Shown: positions 37,415 through 46,444, counted from the first letter of the stretch. The stretch: 64,000 nt of DNA from CAXXOK01 sp963664595 (GCA_963664595.2 CAXXOK010000004.1:181105-245104); one strand, 5' to 3'. Numbers and translations are program-made. Notes: generated from the sequence alone by a model not told the origin.

Positions 37415-38233
37415 TTAGTCTATTCTCTGGATAATCCCGTCCACCAATGCGGCAAAGATATGTTTCACGCGCTTTCCGGCTTCGATGACCTCATACATAT
37501 CCAGTTCCTTTTCCATAATTCCCGCGGCCATGTTGGTGATGCAGCTGAGGCCCAGCACCTTCATGCCGCTGTGGCGGCCCACGATGATCTCCGGTACGGT
37601 GGACATGCCCACGGCGTCCGCTCCCAGGATGCGCAGCGCGCGGATCTCCGCTGGCGTTTCATAGCTGGGGCCCGTCAGCCAGCAGTACACACCCTGTTGC
37701 AGCGGAATATCCAGCTGCTGGGCGGTTTCCTTCGCCAGCATTTTCAGGCCGGGATCCAGCGCATAGGTCATATCGGGAAAGCGCGGGCCGAATTCCTTCA
37801 GGTTCGGGCCGATCAGCGGATTGCGGCCGGAAAGGTTGATCACATCATCGATCAGCATCAGGCAGCCCTGCGGAAACGATGTATTGATTCCCCCCGCCGC
37901 GTTGGTGAGAATCAGGGTTTTTACCCCAAGTTTTGCCATCACCCGGATGGGCAGGGTAACCTCCTCCATTCTGTAGCCCTCATAGGCGTGAAAGCGCCCC
38001 TGCATCAGGTATACGCGCTTGCCAAACAGGGTGCCCGCGTGCCAGTTGCCTGCGTGGCCCTCCACCGTGGATACGGGAAAATTGGGGATTTCCAAATAGG
38101 GAAGGGTTTCCGCGTCGGTCAGCCGCTCGGCATAATCGCCCAGCCCGCTGCCCAGCACCACGGCGATATCCGCTTCGCCGCACTCGCGGCGGATCATCTC
38201 GGCTGCCTGATCGATTTTTTCCAGATAGGTCAT
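37415..38233 (-). CDS. punA: Purine-nucleoside phosphorylase
   Basis: Trimeric, class I-type purine nucleoside phosphorylase of 272 aa, splitting inosine and guanosine to base and ribose-1-phosphate. Conserved elements are VVLGSGLGDYAE (phosphate site), GHAGNWHAG, QGRFHAYEGY, LTNAAGGIN and the TGPSYETPAEIR / VGMSTVPE purine-site segments. It lies 12 bp after deoB, which converts the ribose-1-phosphate produced. Confidence 0.96.
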   Translation of the reverse strand: MTYLEKIDQAAEMIRRECGEADIAVVLGSGLGDYAERLTDAETLPYLEIPNFPVSTVEGHAGNWHAGTLFGKRVYLMQGRFHAYEGYRMEEVTLPIRVMAKLGVKTLILTNAAGGINTSFPQGCLMLIDDVINLSGRNPLIGPNLKEFGPRFPDMTYALDPGLKMLAKETAQQLDIPLQQGVYCWLTGPSYETPAEIRALRILGADAVGMSTVPEIIVGRHSGMKVLGLSCITNMAAGIMEKELDMYEVIEAGKRVKHIFAALVDGIIQRID

Positions 38234-38245
38234 CGGTTCATCCTC

Positions 38246-39406
38246 CTATTTCAGTGTATCGGCAAAGGACGTGGCATTGAAGCGCTCCGGCAGGCCGAAC
38301 AGATCGGCAATGGTGGCGGCGATATCGGCAAAGGTTTCCCGCGTGCCGATGGAGGTAACGGTTGTCATGCCCTTTCGCCACCCGAGGATCGGGATATACT
38401 CGCGGGTGTGGTCGGTGCCATGGAAGGTAGGATCGCAGCCGTGGTCGGCGGTGATGAGGAACACATCATCCGCCCGCGCGGCCGCCTTGGCCACGCCCAG
38501 CCTTTCATCAAACGCCACCAGTGCGTCGGCATAGGCCTTCACATCGCGGCGGTGGCCGTAGAGCATGTCAAAATCCACAAGATTGATGAATGTCAGCCCG
38601 TTAAAGTCGCGCTGCATCATCTTCATCCACTCGTCCATACACGCGGGATTGCCCGCCGAATGCACGCTTTCCGTCAAGCCCCGGTGCGCGAAGATATCCT
38701 CAATCTTGCCGATGCCCATGGTAAAGTATCCGTTTTCCTTGAGCACATCCAGGATCGTTGGTGAAGGCGGCACAAGGCTGAAATCCCGGCGGCCTTTGGT
38801 GCGTGTAAAGCCGCCCTTGTGTTGCCCGATAAACGGCCGGGCGATGACCCGCCCCACGGCGTGGTCGCCCATCAGAATACCGCGGGCGGCTTCGCACCAT
38901 TGATACAGGGTTTCCAACGGGATGATCTCCTCGTTGCAGGCGATTTGGAATACGCTGTCCGCCGAGGTATACACAATGGGATAACCCGTGCGCAGATGCT
39001 CCTCCCCCAGCTCCTCAAGGATCACCGTGCCGCTGGCGGCATAGTTGCCCAGCGTTTTCCGGCCGATGGCCTGCTCAAACGCAGCGATCACATCCGCCGG
39101 AAAGCCATCCGGGTAGGTGGGAAAGGGCTTGACCAGCGTCACCCCGGCCATCTCCCAGTGCCCGGTGGTGGTATCCTTGCCGGGGCTTATTTCTTTGGCG
39201 CGGCCCGCGATGCCCGCCGCATTTTCCGGCGGCGCGCAGGGCATGGTATCGATGGCGCACAGGCCCGTCTGCTTCAGGTTGGGAAGCGCAGGGTGTTCCT
39301 TTTCTAGAACATGCGCAAGCGTGTTCGCGCCCTCGTCGCCATAGTTGGCGGCATCCGGCAGTGCTCCCGCGCCCACGGAATCCAGTACAATCAAAAATAC
39401 GCGCAT
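38246..39406 (-). CDS. deoB: Phosphopentomutase
   Basis: Interconverts (deoxy)ribose-1- and 5-phosphate; 386 aa, alkaline-phosphatase fold with two manganese ions. Metal motifs are LDSVGAGALPDAANYGD (residues 7-23), NLVDFDMLYGHRRD and ITADHGCDPT. The ATG at 39406 has GGGAGGG 9 bp upstream, while the in-frame ATG three codons earlier directly abuts that site and a longer start overlaps the HD gene. It is co-directional with punA as a nucleoside-salvage pair. Confidence 0.95.
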   Translation of the reverse strand: MRVFLIVLDSVGAGALPDAANYGDEGANTLAHVLEKEHPALPNLKQTGLCAIDTMPCAPPENAAGIAGRAKEISPGKDTTTGHWEMAGVTLVKPFPTYPDGFPADVIAAFEQAIGRKTLGNYAASGTVILEELGEEHLRTGYPIVYTSADSVFQIACNEEIIPLETLYQWCEAARGILMGDHAVGRVIARPFIGQHKGGFTRTKGRRDFSLVPPSPTILDVLKENGYFTMGIGKIEDIFAHRGLTESVHSAGNPACMDEWMKMMQRDFNGLTFINLVDFDMLYGHRRDVKAYADALVAFDERLGVAKAAARADDVFLITADHGCDPTFHGTDHTREYIPILGWRKGMTTVTSIGTRETFADIAATIADLFGLPERFNATSFADTLK

Positions 39407-39459
39407 GGTTTGCATCCCTCCCGTTTTCCATTCGTTGTGTTTTTTTATAAGTTCCGCAC

Positions 39460-39954
39460 TCACAGTAAATCGCCGTATACGGTTTGCAGCAGCGAAAGCC
39501 CCGTTTGGGTACGGAACACCTTGTGCGCAAAGGCGCGGATGGCCTCCGGGCTCAAGCTGTCCTCATATGCGTTGACCAGAAAATCCGCCTCCACGAGAAT
39601 CTGATAATCCATGTCGTGAATATCGTGGTAGGTATGGTGGTGCGCAATCAGCCAGCACACCCTGTTGATCACCATTTCGTCTACGCCCAGCCCGCGCAGC
39701 AGCTTTTCCGCCTCGGGCGGGCCTTCGGTCTGTTGATGTGCCCCGGAGGAACTGCCGTATTTCTGCTCGCTGAGATGGATGCCGATATCGTGCGTCAGCG
39801 CGGCGATTTCCAAAATCTCCTGGGTTTGGGGATCAAGCTTTTCTCCGGCGCCGATCGCCCGGGCAAATCCGTATACCTTGAGCAGATGGTTGATCCGCCT
39901 TACGTCCCCCCGGTCATACCGGATCATCGCAAGCAGTACCTGTTCCGTCCGCAA
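39460..39954 (-). CDS. HD-domain phosphohydrolase of unknown substrate
   Basis: A protein of about 164 aa with an HD fold. The metal signature is AALTHDIGIH with a downstream AHHHTYHDIH that supplies further histidines, and an Asp in LVEADFLVNAYED. HD proteins hydrolyse nucleotides, cyclic nucleotides or phosphomonoesters; the substrate here cannot be deduced. Its place ahead of deoB and punA suggests a nucleotide-related role. The start is uncertain: TTG at 39954 has GGGGAG at a good distance, GTG at 39963 abuts it, and ATG at 39927 lacks a site. Confidence 0.75.
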   Translation of the reverse strand: MRTEQVLLAMIRYDRGDVRRINHLLKVYGFARAIGAGEKLDPQTQEILEIAALTHDIGIHLSEQKYGSSSGAHQQTEGPPEAEKLLRGLGVDEMVINRVCWLIAHHHTYHDIHDMDYQILVEADFLVNAYEDSLSPEAIRAFAHKVFRTQTGLSLLQTVYGDLL

Positions 39955-39989
39955 TGCCCTCACTCCCCATATGAAATGCTTCTGTTACT

Positions 39990-40018
39990 ATTGTACACAA
40001 CTCGGCGGCGATTGAAAA
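39990..40018 (-). promoter_or_regulatory. Putative promoter of the HD-deoB-punA operon
   Basis: On the minus strand TACAAT (39990-39995) with a weak TTTTCA 17 bp upstream (40013-40018). The -10 element is good and the -35 poor. Confidence 0.5.
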
Positions 40019-40105
40019 GAGGTTCGGTGTTTTGCGCGGATACGCTGGGTTATGATTTACTTTTCCCACATTTCAGCGTACACTGGTCAGGATGGGAGGG
40101 ATACC

Positions 40106-41230
40106 ATGCCAACCACCTTTATTGCTTCCGCCGCCTTCGGTCTGGAGGGCGTTGCGGCAGCGGAACTGAAACGCATGCACATCGCCGCCAAAGCAGAGCC
40201 CGGCGGCGCGCGCTTTACCGGAGAACTGATCGACGCTTTCCGCGCCAACGTATGGCTGCGGACGGCCGACCGCGTGCTGATGGTTTTGCACGAGGGCGAA
40301 GCCAGAACCTTTGAAGCCTTATTTCAGGCAGTTTCCAGCATCCCCTGGGAAACCCTTATGCAGCCCGACGCATTGATCCACGTCAGCGGCAAATGTGTGC
40401 GCAGCCAGCTGATGAGCGTACGCGACTGCCAGTCCATCGCCAAGAAAGCCATTGTGGAACGGCTGATGGCCAAGCACCGCGTAGCCCATTTGCCGGAAAC
40501 GGGCGTCGAATATCCCATTGAGGTCGCCCTGCGCAACGACCAGCTGCGGATCACGCTGGATATGAGCGGCGATGCCCTCAACCGCCGCGGATACCGCACC
40601 TGGAACGGGGAGGCCCCGCTGCGCGAAACCCTTGCAGCGGCCATGGTGGAGCTATCTCATTGGAAGCCGGACATGCCCCTGTATGACCCCTGCTGCGGCA
40701 CGGGCACGCTGCTGATCGAGGCGGCCTTCCGGGCCACCCGGCGCGCCAGCGGGCTGAAGCGCAGCTTTGCCTGTGAGCGTTACCCTTTTATGCCCAAGGA
40801 GGCAATGGCGGCGCTGCGGCAGGAAGCCGTGGACGCCTATGCCCCCGATACCGCGTTTGATATCGGCGGCAGCGATATCGACGCCGAAGCCATTGAGCTG
40901 TGCCAGCGGCATATGGCACAGGCCGATCTGGCCTACCGTATGCCCGTGGAGGTACAGGATCTGCGTACGCTGACGCTCCCGCAGCAAAACGGTGTGTTTT
41001 TATGCAATCCACCCTACGGCGAACGGCTTTCGGATACGGAAAGCTGCCACGCGCTGTACCGCGAGATGGGTAAGCTGTTGCAGCGCCATCCCACCTGGCA
41101 GATGGGCGTGCTTTCCTCCGATCCGGCGTTTGAACGGTACTTCGGCCGCCGCGCCGCGCAAAAACGCCGCCTGTACAACGGGCGGCTGGAGTGCGAACTC
41201 TATCTTTATCCGAAGGCCTCCAAGCCCTGA
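40106..41230 (+). CDS. THUMP-domain class I RNA methyltransferase (RlmL/YpsC-like)
   Basis: A 374-aa SAM-dependent methyltransferase. The N-terminal ferredoxin-like/THUMP region (about residues 1-155) binds RNA. The catalytic Rossmann domain has motif I DPCCGTGTLLIEAA and the target-amine motif NPPYGERL, typical of guanine-N2 methyltransferases. Homologues such as the N-terminal half of RlmL modify 23S rRNA at G2445; YpsC-type stand-alone enzymes are assumed to act similarly. The start follows GGGAGGG. It is monocistronic, facing the structured intergenic region at 41.3 kb. Confidence 0.9.
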   Translation: MPTTFIASAAFGLEGVAAAELKRMHIAAKAEPGGARFTGELIDAFRANVWLRTADRVLMVLHEGEARTFEALFQAVSSIPWETLMQPDALIHVSGKCVRSQLMSVRDCQSIAKKAIVERLMAKHRVAHLPETGVEYPIEVALRNDQLRITLDMSGDALNRRGYRTWNGEAPLRETLAAAMVELSHWKPDMPLYDPCCGTGTLLIEAAFRATRRASGLKRSFACERYPFMPKEAMAALRQEAVDAYAPDTAFDIGGSDIDAEAIELCQRHMAQADLAYRMPVEVQDLRTLTLPQQNGVFLCNPPYGERLSDTESCHALYREMGKLLQRHPTWQMGVLSSDPAFERYFGRRAAQKRRLYNGRLECELYLYPKASKP

Positions 41231-41292
41231 TTCCTGGCCTTGGATTAAAAACCGGAAGGGTCTCCTGCTGCCGCAAGCCTGAAACAATCAAT

Positions 41293-41323
41293 AAACGCCG
41301 GAACCCTTCGGGTTCCGGCGTTT
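41293..41323 (+). terminator. First copy of a duplicated terminator hairpin
   Basis: A perfect 14-bp stem (AAACGCCGGAACCC with GGGTTCCGGCGTTT) and a 3-base TTC loop. It sits 62 bp after the methyltransferase stop. A copy differing at one base recurs at 41512-41542. Confidence 0.75.
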
Positions 41324-41330
41324 CAGGCAG

Positions 41331-41511
41331 TCAAAAAAGAAAGGTCCAGGGCTGAAAGTCCTGGTCAGGGTGCAGGGGTGAAACCCTTACCGGGGATTGG
41401 GGTGGAACCCCAACGGCTTGCGTTACAACAAAGGGGTAAGCAAGCGAACAGCGCCGAAGGCGCAATGAGGCGAGCGGCGATAACGACCCGAACATGTTCT
41501 TCGACAGGCTG
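41331..41511 (+). ncRNA. Candidate structured RNA of unknown family
   Basis: A 180-base gene-free stretch that folds densely on the plus strand. Five helices can be read directly: 41346-41352 with 41358-41364 (loop TGAAA); 41374-41377 with 41384-41387, flanked by an outer GGT/ACC pair; 41397-41402 with 41408-41413 (loop TGGAA); 41416-41421 with 41440-41445, extended by TTAC/GTAA; and 41451-41455 with 41459-41463. GGGGT (41433-41437) in the loop of helix four could pair with GACCC (41485-41489) as a pseudoknot, and GAACATGTTC (41490-41499) is a perfect palindrome. The GNRA-like loops and helix density resemble a conserved ncRNA. HEARO/omega-RNA or a group II intron remnant are possibilities that cannot be confirmed here. 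No protein-coding frame is convincing. Confidence 0.5.
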
Positions 41512-41542
41512 AAACGCCGGTACCCTTCGGGTTCCGGCGTTT
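41512..41542 (+). repeat. Second copy of the duplicated terminator hairpin
   Basis: Matches 41293-41323 at 30 of 31 bases (an A in the first copy is T here, giving one T-T mismatch in the stem). Together the copies form a direct repeat flanking the 188-bp structured stretch. This copy could end transcripts from either side: the candidate RNA (plus) or rimI (minus). Confidence 0.8.
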
Positions 41543-41593
41543 ATGTTACGCACAGCAATATGGCGGTACATAACGCATCGGAATTTAAGCGTT

Positions 41594-42064
41594 TCACTCC
41601 GAAAAATCGTCCTCGATCTCCGGCATGTGCTGGAGCACCATCAGCAGCGCGTCCTCCTGATTGTCGGTATAATAGCGCTTGCGCACGCCCAACTGGATAA
41701 ACCCGAGCTTTTCGTACATAGCCTGCGCTCTCAGGTTGGATCTGCGTACCTCCAACGTCATGTATTCCACACCCAGGTTGGCGGCATACTGGATCAGCGC
41801 TTTGGTAAGCTGCATGCCGATACCCTGCCCGCGGCAAGGCTCCGCCACGGCAATGTTGGTGATGTGCGATTCATCATAAATCATCCACGCGCCCGCGTAG
41901 CCAATCACAGCGCCGGTATCATCCGTTGCCACCAGGTAACGGGCTGCCGGGTTTTCTTCCATTTCGTAGCGGAAGCTGTCCTCCGGCCACGGCAGGGAGA
42001 AGGTATTGTGCTCAATTTCACTGACTGCCTTCACATCGGCAATCGTCATGCGGCGTATCATCAT
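41594..42064 (-). CDS. rimI: Ribosomal-protein-alanine N-acetyltransferase
   Basis: A GNAT acetyltransferase of 156 aa. The acetyl-CoA loop is in VAEPCRGQGIGMQL. The N-terminal TFSLPWPEDSF and the C-terminal RRSNLRAQAMYEKLGF are typical of RimI, which acetylates the N-terminus of ribosomal protein S18 in Escherichia coli. Its place directly after tsaE-tsaB, with a 4-bp overlap, is the conserved Firmicutes arrangement. Substrate breadth in this lineage is unknown. Confidence 0.92.
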   Translation of the reverse strand: MMIRRMTIADVKAVSEIEHNTFSLPWPEDSFRYEMEENPAARYLVATDDTGAVIGYAGAWMIYDESHITNIAVAEPCRGQGIGMQLTKALIQYAANLGVEYMTLEVRRSNLRAQAMYEKLGFIQLGVRKRYYTDNQEDALLMVLQHMPEIEDDFSE

Positions 42065-42753
42065 ACGGTTCCTTTGCGGGCACGCTCGGCCTGCGGCGCG
42101 CGCAGGTACAGCGGCATCAGGGTAAGGTAATCCACCGGCTGCGCAAACTGTGCCAACAGCGCGGCCGACGAGGGCCGCAGGTAGCTCAGGTGGGCGGACG
42201 GAAATACCGCATGGCTGCCCAGAGCGGAAACGATCGCCTCACGGTAGGGGGTTACCCCGTCGCCGATAAACATCAGCTTTTGTCCGTCCCGTGCTTTTTC
42301 CAGCACGGCGGCCAGATACGCATCCAGCTTCGCGGCCCGGTCCTCCAGCAGTGGTACGGGCGGCATACCGCATGCAAAGGCCGCGCCGTATACCTGCCCG
42401 GCGCGCGCGTCCTGGATGGGGCAGATCACATCGTCGGTTGCGGAAATCCCCGCTGCCAGGGCCTGCAGCGCGTTAACCCCCGCGCAGGGCTTGCCCGCGC
42501 CGTGCGCCATACCCTTGATGGTGCTCACGCCGATCCGGACCCCGGTAAACGATCCGGGGCCGACCACGGCGGCGAACCGGTCCACATCCCGCACGGTAAG
42601 CCCGCAGCGGGTCAGCGCTTCGTCGATCATCGGCAGCAGGCTTGCGGAATGGGTGTGCTTGTTCACCGCAATGCCTTCATACAGCACCTGATCGTCCTTT
42701 GCAATTGCCACGCCGCATACGGGGCCGGATGTATCCACGGCCAGTATGATCAT
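42061..42753 (-). CDS. tsaB: tRNA t6A biosynthesis protein TsaB
   Basis: A 230-aa ASKHA-fold protein, the partner of TsaD in making N6-threonylcarbamoyladenosine at tRNA position 37. Diagnostic stretches are ILAVDTSGPVCGVAIA at the start, HSASLLPMIDEAL and VVGPGSFTGVRIGVSTIKGMA. The ATG at 42753 overlaps the tsaE stop and has GGAGG 7 bp upstream; the in-frame ATG two codons earlier is too close. TsaD itself is not in the window. Confidence 0.94.
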   Translation of the reverse strand: MIILAVDTSGPVCGVAIAKDDQVLYEGIAVNKHTHSASLLPMIDEALTRCGLTVRDVDRFAAVVGPGSFTGVRIGVSTIKGMAHGAGKPCAGVNALQALAAGISATDDVICPIQDARAGQVYGAAFACGMPPVPLLEDRAAKLDAYLAAVLEKARDGQKLMFIGDGVTPYREAIVSALGSHAVFPSAHLSYLRPSSAALLAQFAQPVDYLTLMPLYLRAPQAERARKGTV

Positions 42754-43214
42754 CGCCATGCCTCCAGTTTGGTAAAATCCAGCGCGTGAAAACCCCCGGC
42801 GGGCTCTACGCTCAAACGCCGCCCGCTCTCCCCACCAGCACAGATCGTGATTTGCAGATGGGTTTCCGGGACGGCTTCCTCCGCCATCTCCGGCCATTCG
42901 ATCACGGATACGCCGTCCCCGTACAGGTATTCCTCCAGCGACAGCTCGTACAGCTCTTCCGCGCTCCCGATACGGTACCAGTCGAAATGATACAGCGGCA
43001 GCCTGCCGTCGTCATACACCTGCAAAATGGTAAAGCTCGGGCTGGGTACGTGCACGCGCACGCCCAGCCCGCGGGCGATGCCGCGCGCGAGCTCGCTTTT
43101 GCCCGCGCCCAGATCACCCCGCAGTAAAATCACGTCTCCGGCTTTCAGCTGCTCCGCCAGCGCCGCCCCCAGGGCTTTGGTCGCGGACGCGCTATCCGTT
43201 TTCAGCACCGGCAT
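42750..43214 (-). CDS. tsaE: tRNA t6A biosynthesis ATPase TsaE
   Basis: A P-loop ATPase of 154 aa that drives the TsaBD complex. Walker A is GDLGAGKS at residues 33-40. PSPSFTILQVYD and LYHFDWYRIG are the family signatures, followed by VIEWPE. Length is normal. It is first in tsaE-tsaB-rimI and is preceded by AGGAGC. Only 20 bp separate it from the end of ribU, so readthrough from ribU is possible. Confidence 0.95.
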   Translation of the reverse strand: MPVLKTDSASATKALGAALAEQLKAGDVILLRGDLGAGKSELARGIARGLGVRVHVPSPSFTILQVYDDGRLPLYHFDWYRIGSAEELYELSLEEYLYGDGVSVIEWPEMAEEAVPETHLQITICAGGESGRRLSVEPAGGFHALDFTKLEAWR

Positions 43215-43234
43215 AGAAGCGCTCCTTTGTTTCG

Positions 43235-43855
43235 TCAGTTTACTTCAGCACGATGCACTTTCCGGCTGTGCAAAATGGGCGACAGCGGTTTGTAAATCAC
43301 ACCGCCGACCAGGCTGATAGCAGACCATTTCAGTACGTTGAACGGCGCCGTGATAATCAACGCCAGCTTCCAGACGCTGTCAATCGCGGGTATCACACCC
43401 TGCCCCATGGCAATGATACTTTCCACCGGCATATGGAACACCGCCGCATAGAAGGGAATCAGCAGAAACACGTTGAGCAGCACACCGGCTATCGAGGCCG
43501 CTACCGAACCGGTTGCCATGCCGAGAACCGCGCTTTTACGGGACTTGTCCCGCTTGTAGATCAGCCCGGCAGGCAGCACCATCGCCAGGCCCATCAGGAA
43601 ATCCGCCAGCTCTCCCACGCCCAGCGACGAGCTGAACAGGATGCCGACCGAGCTCTTAATCAGCAAAATCACAGTTCCGGTCAGCGGCCCCATGGCAAAG
43701 GTGCCCAGCAGCACGGGAATGTTGGAAAAGTCCAGCTTGTAAAACAGTACGATCGGTATTTGCAGCGGCGGCAAGAACAGTACAATCGAGATCGCCGCCA
43801 GAATGGCGATCAGCGTCAGCCGTTGGGTAGTAAAAAACCTCTTTGTTCCCTGCAT
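43235..43855 (-). CDS. ribU: Riboflavin ECF-transporter substrate-binding protein RibU
   Basis: A six-helix S component of 206 aa that binds riboflavin and works with a shared EcfAA'T energising module (not in the window). The conserved start LTLIAILAAISIVL and the segment KLDFSNIPVLLGTFAMGP are typical of RibU. The FMN riboswitch in front confirms the ligand class. The ATG at 43855 has GGAGGA 7 bp upstream; the longer in-frame start at 43927 falls in the terminator region. Confidence 0.94.
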   Translation of the reverse strand: MQGTKRFFTTQRLTLIAILAAISIVLFLPPLQIPIVLFYKLDFSNIPVLLGTFAMGPLTGTVILLIKSSVGILFSSSLGVGELADFLMGLAMVLPAGLIYKRDKSRKSAVLGMATGSVAASIAGVLLNVFLLIPFYAAVFHMPVESIIAMGQGVIPAIDSVWKLALIITAPFNVLKWSAISLVGGVIYKPLSPILHSRKVHRAEVN

Positions 43856-43927
43856 GATAAATTCCTCCGTCTCCGAGGGGCGATTAAGGCAAGCGTGAAT
43901 GACGGTTGCCTTGATCATCCCTCCCAT

Positions 43928-43960
43928 TAAAATGCCCCCGATGGTTTCATCATCAGGGGC
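43928..43960 (-). terminator. FMN-dependent terminator of ribU
   Basis: GCCCCTGATG and CCATCGGGGGC pair on the minus strand and are followed by ATTTTAA. The hairpin lies between the FMN aptamer and the ribU ribosome-binding site, as expected for attenuation in the FMN-bound state. Confidence 0.85.
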
Positions 43961-43982
43961 AACTGCTGGTTAAACAGAGGTT

Positions 43983-44124
43983 GCTCTTCTCTCATCCGGA
44001 CTACGCAAGCAAATGCCTGCTCACCGTCGGCTTCGGAATTTCACCGAATCGGCCCTGTTGGCAATGCCGCAAGGGTTCGCGGGCTGTGACCGCCGGTAGG
44101 GATTTCCACCCTGCCCCGAAGAAG
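43983..44124 (-). ncRNA. FMN (RFN) riboswitch
   Basis: The aptamer begins with CTTCGGGGCAGGGTGGAAATCCC and continues with ACCGGCGGT, AGCCCGCGA, GATTCGGTGAAATTCCGAAGCC and GACGGTGA. It closes with AGTCCGGATGAGAGAAG. These are the invariant blocks of the RFN element. Binding of FMN should favour the terminator at 43928-43960 and shut off riboflavin uptake. Confidence 0.97.
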
Positions 44125-44174
44125 CCATCGTTTCATGAAATCCGCCTTGCGGCAGTTCCACTGGTTTCCCAACG

Positions 44175-44203
44175 ATCCTATCACACGGCTGTGGGAATGT
44201 CAA
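44175..44203 (-). promoter_or_regulatory. Promoter of the FMN riboswitch-ribU transcript
   Basis: On the minus strand TTGACA (44198-44203), a 17-bp spacer and TAGGAT (44175-44180). The -35 element overlaps the TGA stop (44200-44202) of the upstream GH3 gene. Confidence 0.75.
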
Positions 44204-46349
44204 ATCCCGATGTGTACTTCCAATGGTTTTTTTCCCGTCAGGGTCACGCTGCGGGGCATCGGGCTGGCTGCCGCCCACATACAGCGTAAACCGTTTGCCA
44301 AGGCTCGAAGGCCTACCGTCCTCACCGATGGCGTGGAAGGCCTTATCATCAATGGGCAGCGTAACGGTTTTGCGATCTCCCCGGCGGCAAGCGCAACGCG
44401 CATAAACGCGCACAGGCTGTGGTTCCTGACCGCGTACGGGCGACGTCGAGATCCTTCACGTAGACCTGCACCACCTCGTCGGCGTCCATCGGGTTCCGGC
44501 GTTTTGCACCGATACGGACACCGCGCCGTTTTGGTAGGAGGTGTCGGAATAGACAAACTTCGTATAGCTCAGCCCGTAACCGAACGGATACAGCGCTTCG
44601 CCCTTCGAAATAGCGGTAGGTGCGGTTCTTCATGGCGTAATCCTCAAACGTCCGGCAGATCGTCCGCGCTCCTGTAGAACGTTACGGACAGCCTGCCCGC
44701 TTGGCGATACGCCTTGCCGAACAGGAGGTTTGCCAGCGCCGTGCCGCCCGCCTGTCCGGGATACCATGCCATGCAGCAGCGCGTTTCCGCCATCCACCGC
44801 CAGCGCGCTGCCCGACCGACAGCACCACAACCACGGGCTTGCCGGCCTCAAGCACCGCCTTGAGCAGGTTATGCTGGCCCTTGCGGAAGGCTCAGATCCT
44901 TCTTATCGCCGGAGGAATACTCGTTGCTGACGTATCGCCTTCCTCGCCCTCCAACGTGGCGTCCAGTCCCCAGGCAGAGGATACGAAACGTCGCAGCGTT
45001 TGGCGACGGCAACGGCCTCGGCGATGCCGGTCGTCGGGCAGCGCCAGATCGCTGGTACCGGTTCTTGTACAGGTGGCAGCCCTGTGAATAGAACACCCGC
45101 GCCTTGCCTTCGCAGGCCTTGCGGATACCCTCCAGATAGGTGACGTAACGGGAGGACGTACCGGCATGTAATTGCCCTCCAGGCAGGACGACGCTGTCGG
45201 CGTTAGGGCCGATCACGCCGACGCTTGCCATGCTTGCTCAAGGTCCAGCGGCAGAATGCCGTCGTTTTTTAAGCAGCACCATGCACTTTTCAGCAACCGT
45301 GCGGGAGAGCGCGTCGTTTTCGTCGGTATCGCACTGGCATCATAGGAAATCGTATCGTATTGCGGATCCCTCGTCGCCAAGCGATCCCCCAGCATGATAC
45401 CGCGTGGTCATCAGGCGTTCGCAGGCCGCGGTAATCTGTTCCTCGGTGATCAGCCCTTCCTTGCAGCGCCGCCAGCACCTGCAGGTATACCACGCTGCCG
45501 CAGTTCAGGTCGCAGCCGTATTTCCATAGCGAGCGCCGCGCTCTTCAGTAGCGGTAGTCGGTCACCCTGATGATGCTCGTGGAAATCGCAAAATCGCCCA
45601 GCAGTCGCTGACGATATGGCCTTCAAATCCCCACTCGCCGCGCAGGATATCCTTCAGCAGCGTCTTGCTGCCGCAGGCAGGGCTCGCCGTTGACGCGGTT
45701 GTACGCGCCCATCACGCTTTCCACGCCCGCTTCCTTCACCAGCGCCTCAAACGCGGGCAGATAGGTTTCGCGCAGATCCTTGGGGCTTGACGATCGCGTC
45801 GAAGCTGTGCCGTCAGGGCTTCGGGGCCTGAGTGCACGGCGTTAGTGCTTGGCGCAGGCCGCGACCTTGATCGTATCGCCCTTACCCTGCAAGGCCCCTG
45901 ACGAACGCGACGCCAAGACGGGAGGTGAGGTACGGGTCCTCGCCGTAAGTCTCCTGCCCCCGGCCCCACCGGGGATCGCGGAAGATGTTGATATTGGGCG
46001 ACCAGGCACTGTCAATCCTTTGTAGATATCGCGGTCGCCGAGCGCGGACTGCATGTTGTACTTGGCGCGCGCCTCGGTGGAGATGGTATCGGCGACGGTT
46101 TCCATCAGCGCGTCGTCAAACGCAGCGGCCATGCCGACCGCCTGCGGGAAATACCGTAGCGGTGCCTGCGCGGGCCACGCCCATGGAGCGCCTCGTTCCA
46201 CCAGTTGTACGCGGGGACGTTCAGGCGCGGGACAGCCGCCGCGTGATAGGTCAGTTGCGACGCCTTTTCATCCAGCGTCATCTGTGCGACAAGCGTCTTT
46301 GGCAAGCTTACGTCGCCTTTTCTCGCGTCATCTGCTGATCCGCCCTCAT
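44200..46349 (-). pseudogene. Glycoside hydrolase family 3 (beta-glucosidase/xylosidase-like), full length but heavily frameshifted
   Basis: The whole of a GH3 enzyme of about 715 codons can be read only by hopping between frames many times, on average every 50-150 bases. Recognisable pieces in order: LVAQMTLDEKASQLTYH and VPAYNWWNEALHG (about 46300-46180); ISTEARAKYN and DPRWGRGQETYGEDPYL (about 46060-45920); KVAACAKH (45850); MGAYNRVNGEPC (about 45690); GFEGHIVSDCWAI, whose Asp is the expected nucleophile (about 45600). GSVLP-like and FGYGLSYT-like C-terminal pieces and a fibronectin III-like tail ending HIGI-stop at 44200 follow. No large deletion is seen. Its ATG at 46349 overlaps the restored stop of the metallo-hydrolase gene. 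It is either a recently decayed gene or a poorly sequenced intact one. Confidence 0.85.
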
Positions 46350-46444
46350 ATTATATCATCGCTTCTGGTAGCGGTTATGACAAGCGCAAACAGCGCGCTC
46401 GCCAGCTTATGCTGGTTCTCTTTTGGAGCTGCGCCGCATACTGC

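Noticed and set aside
41293..41542. Two-repeat CRISPR-like structure
   Set aside because: Only two copies, each a self-complementary terminator hairpin, with a 188-bp interval far longer than a spacer.
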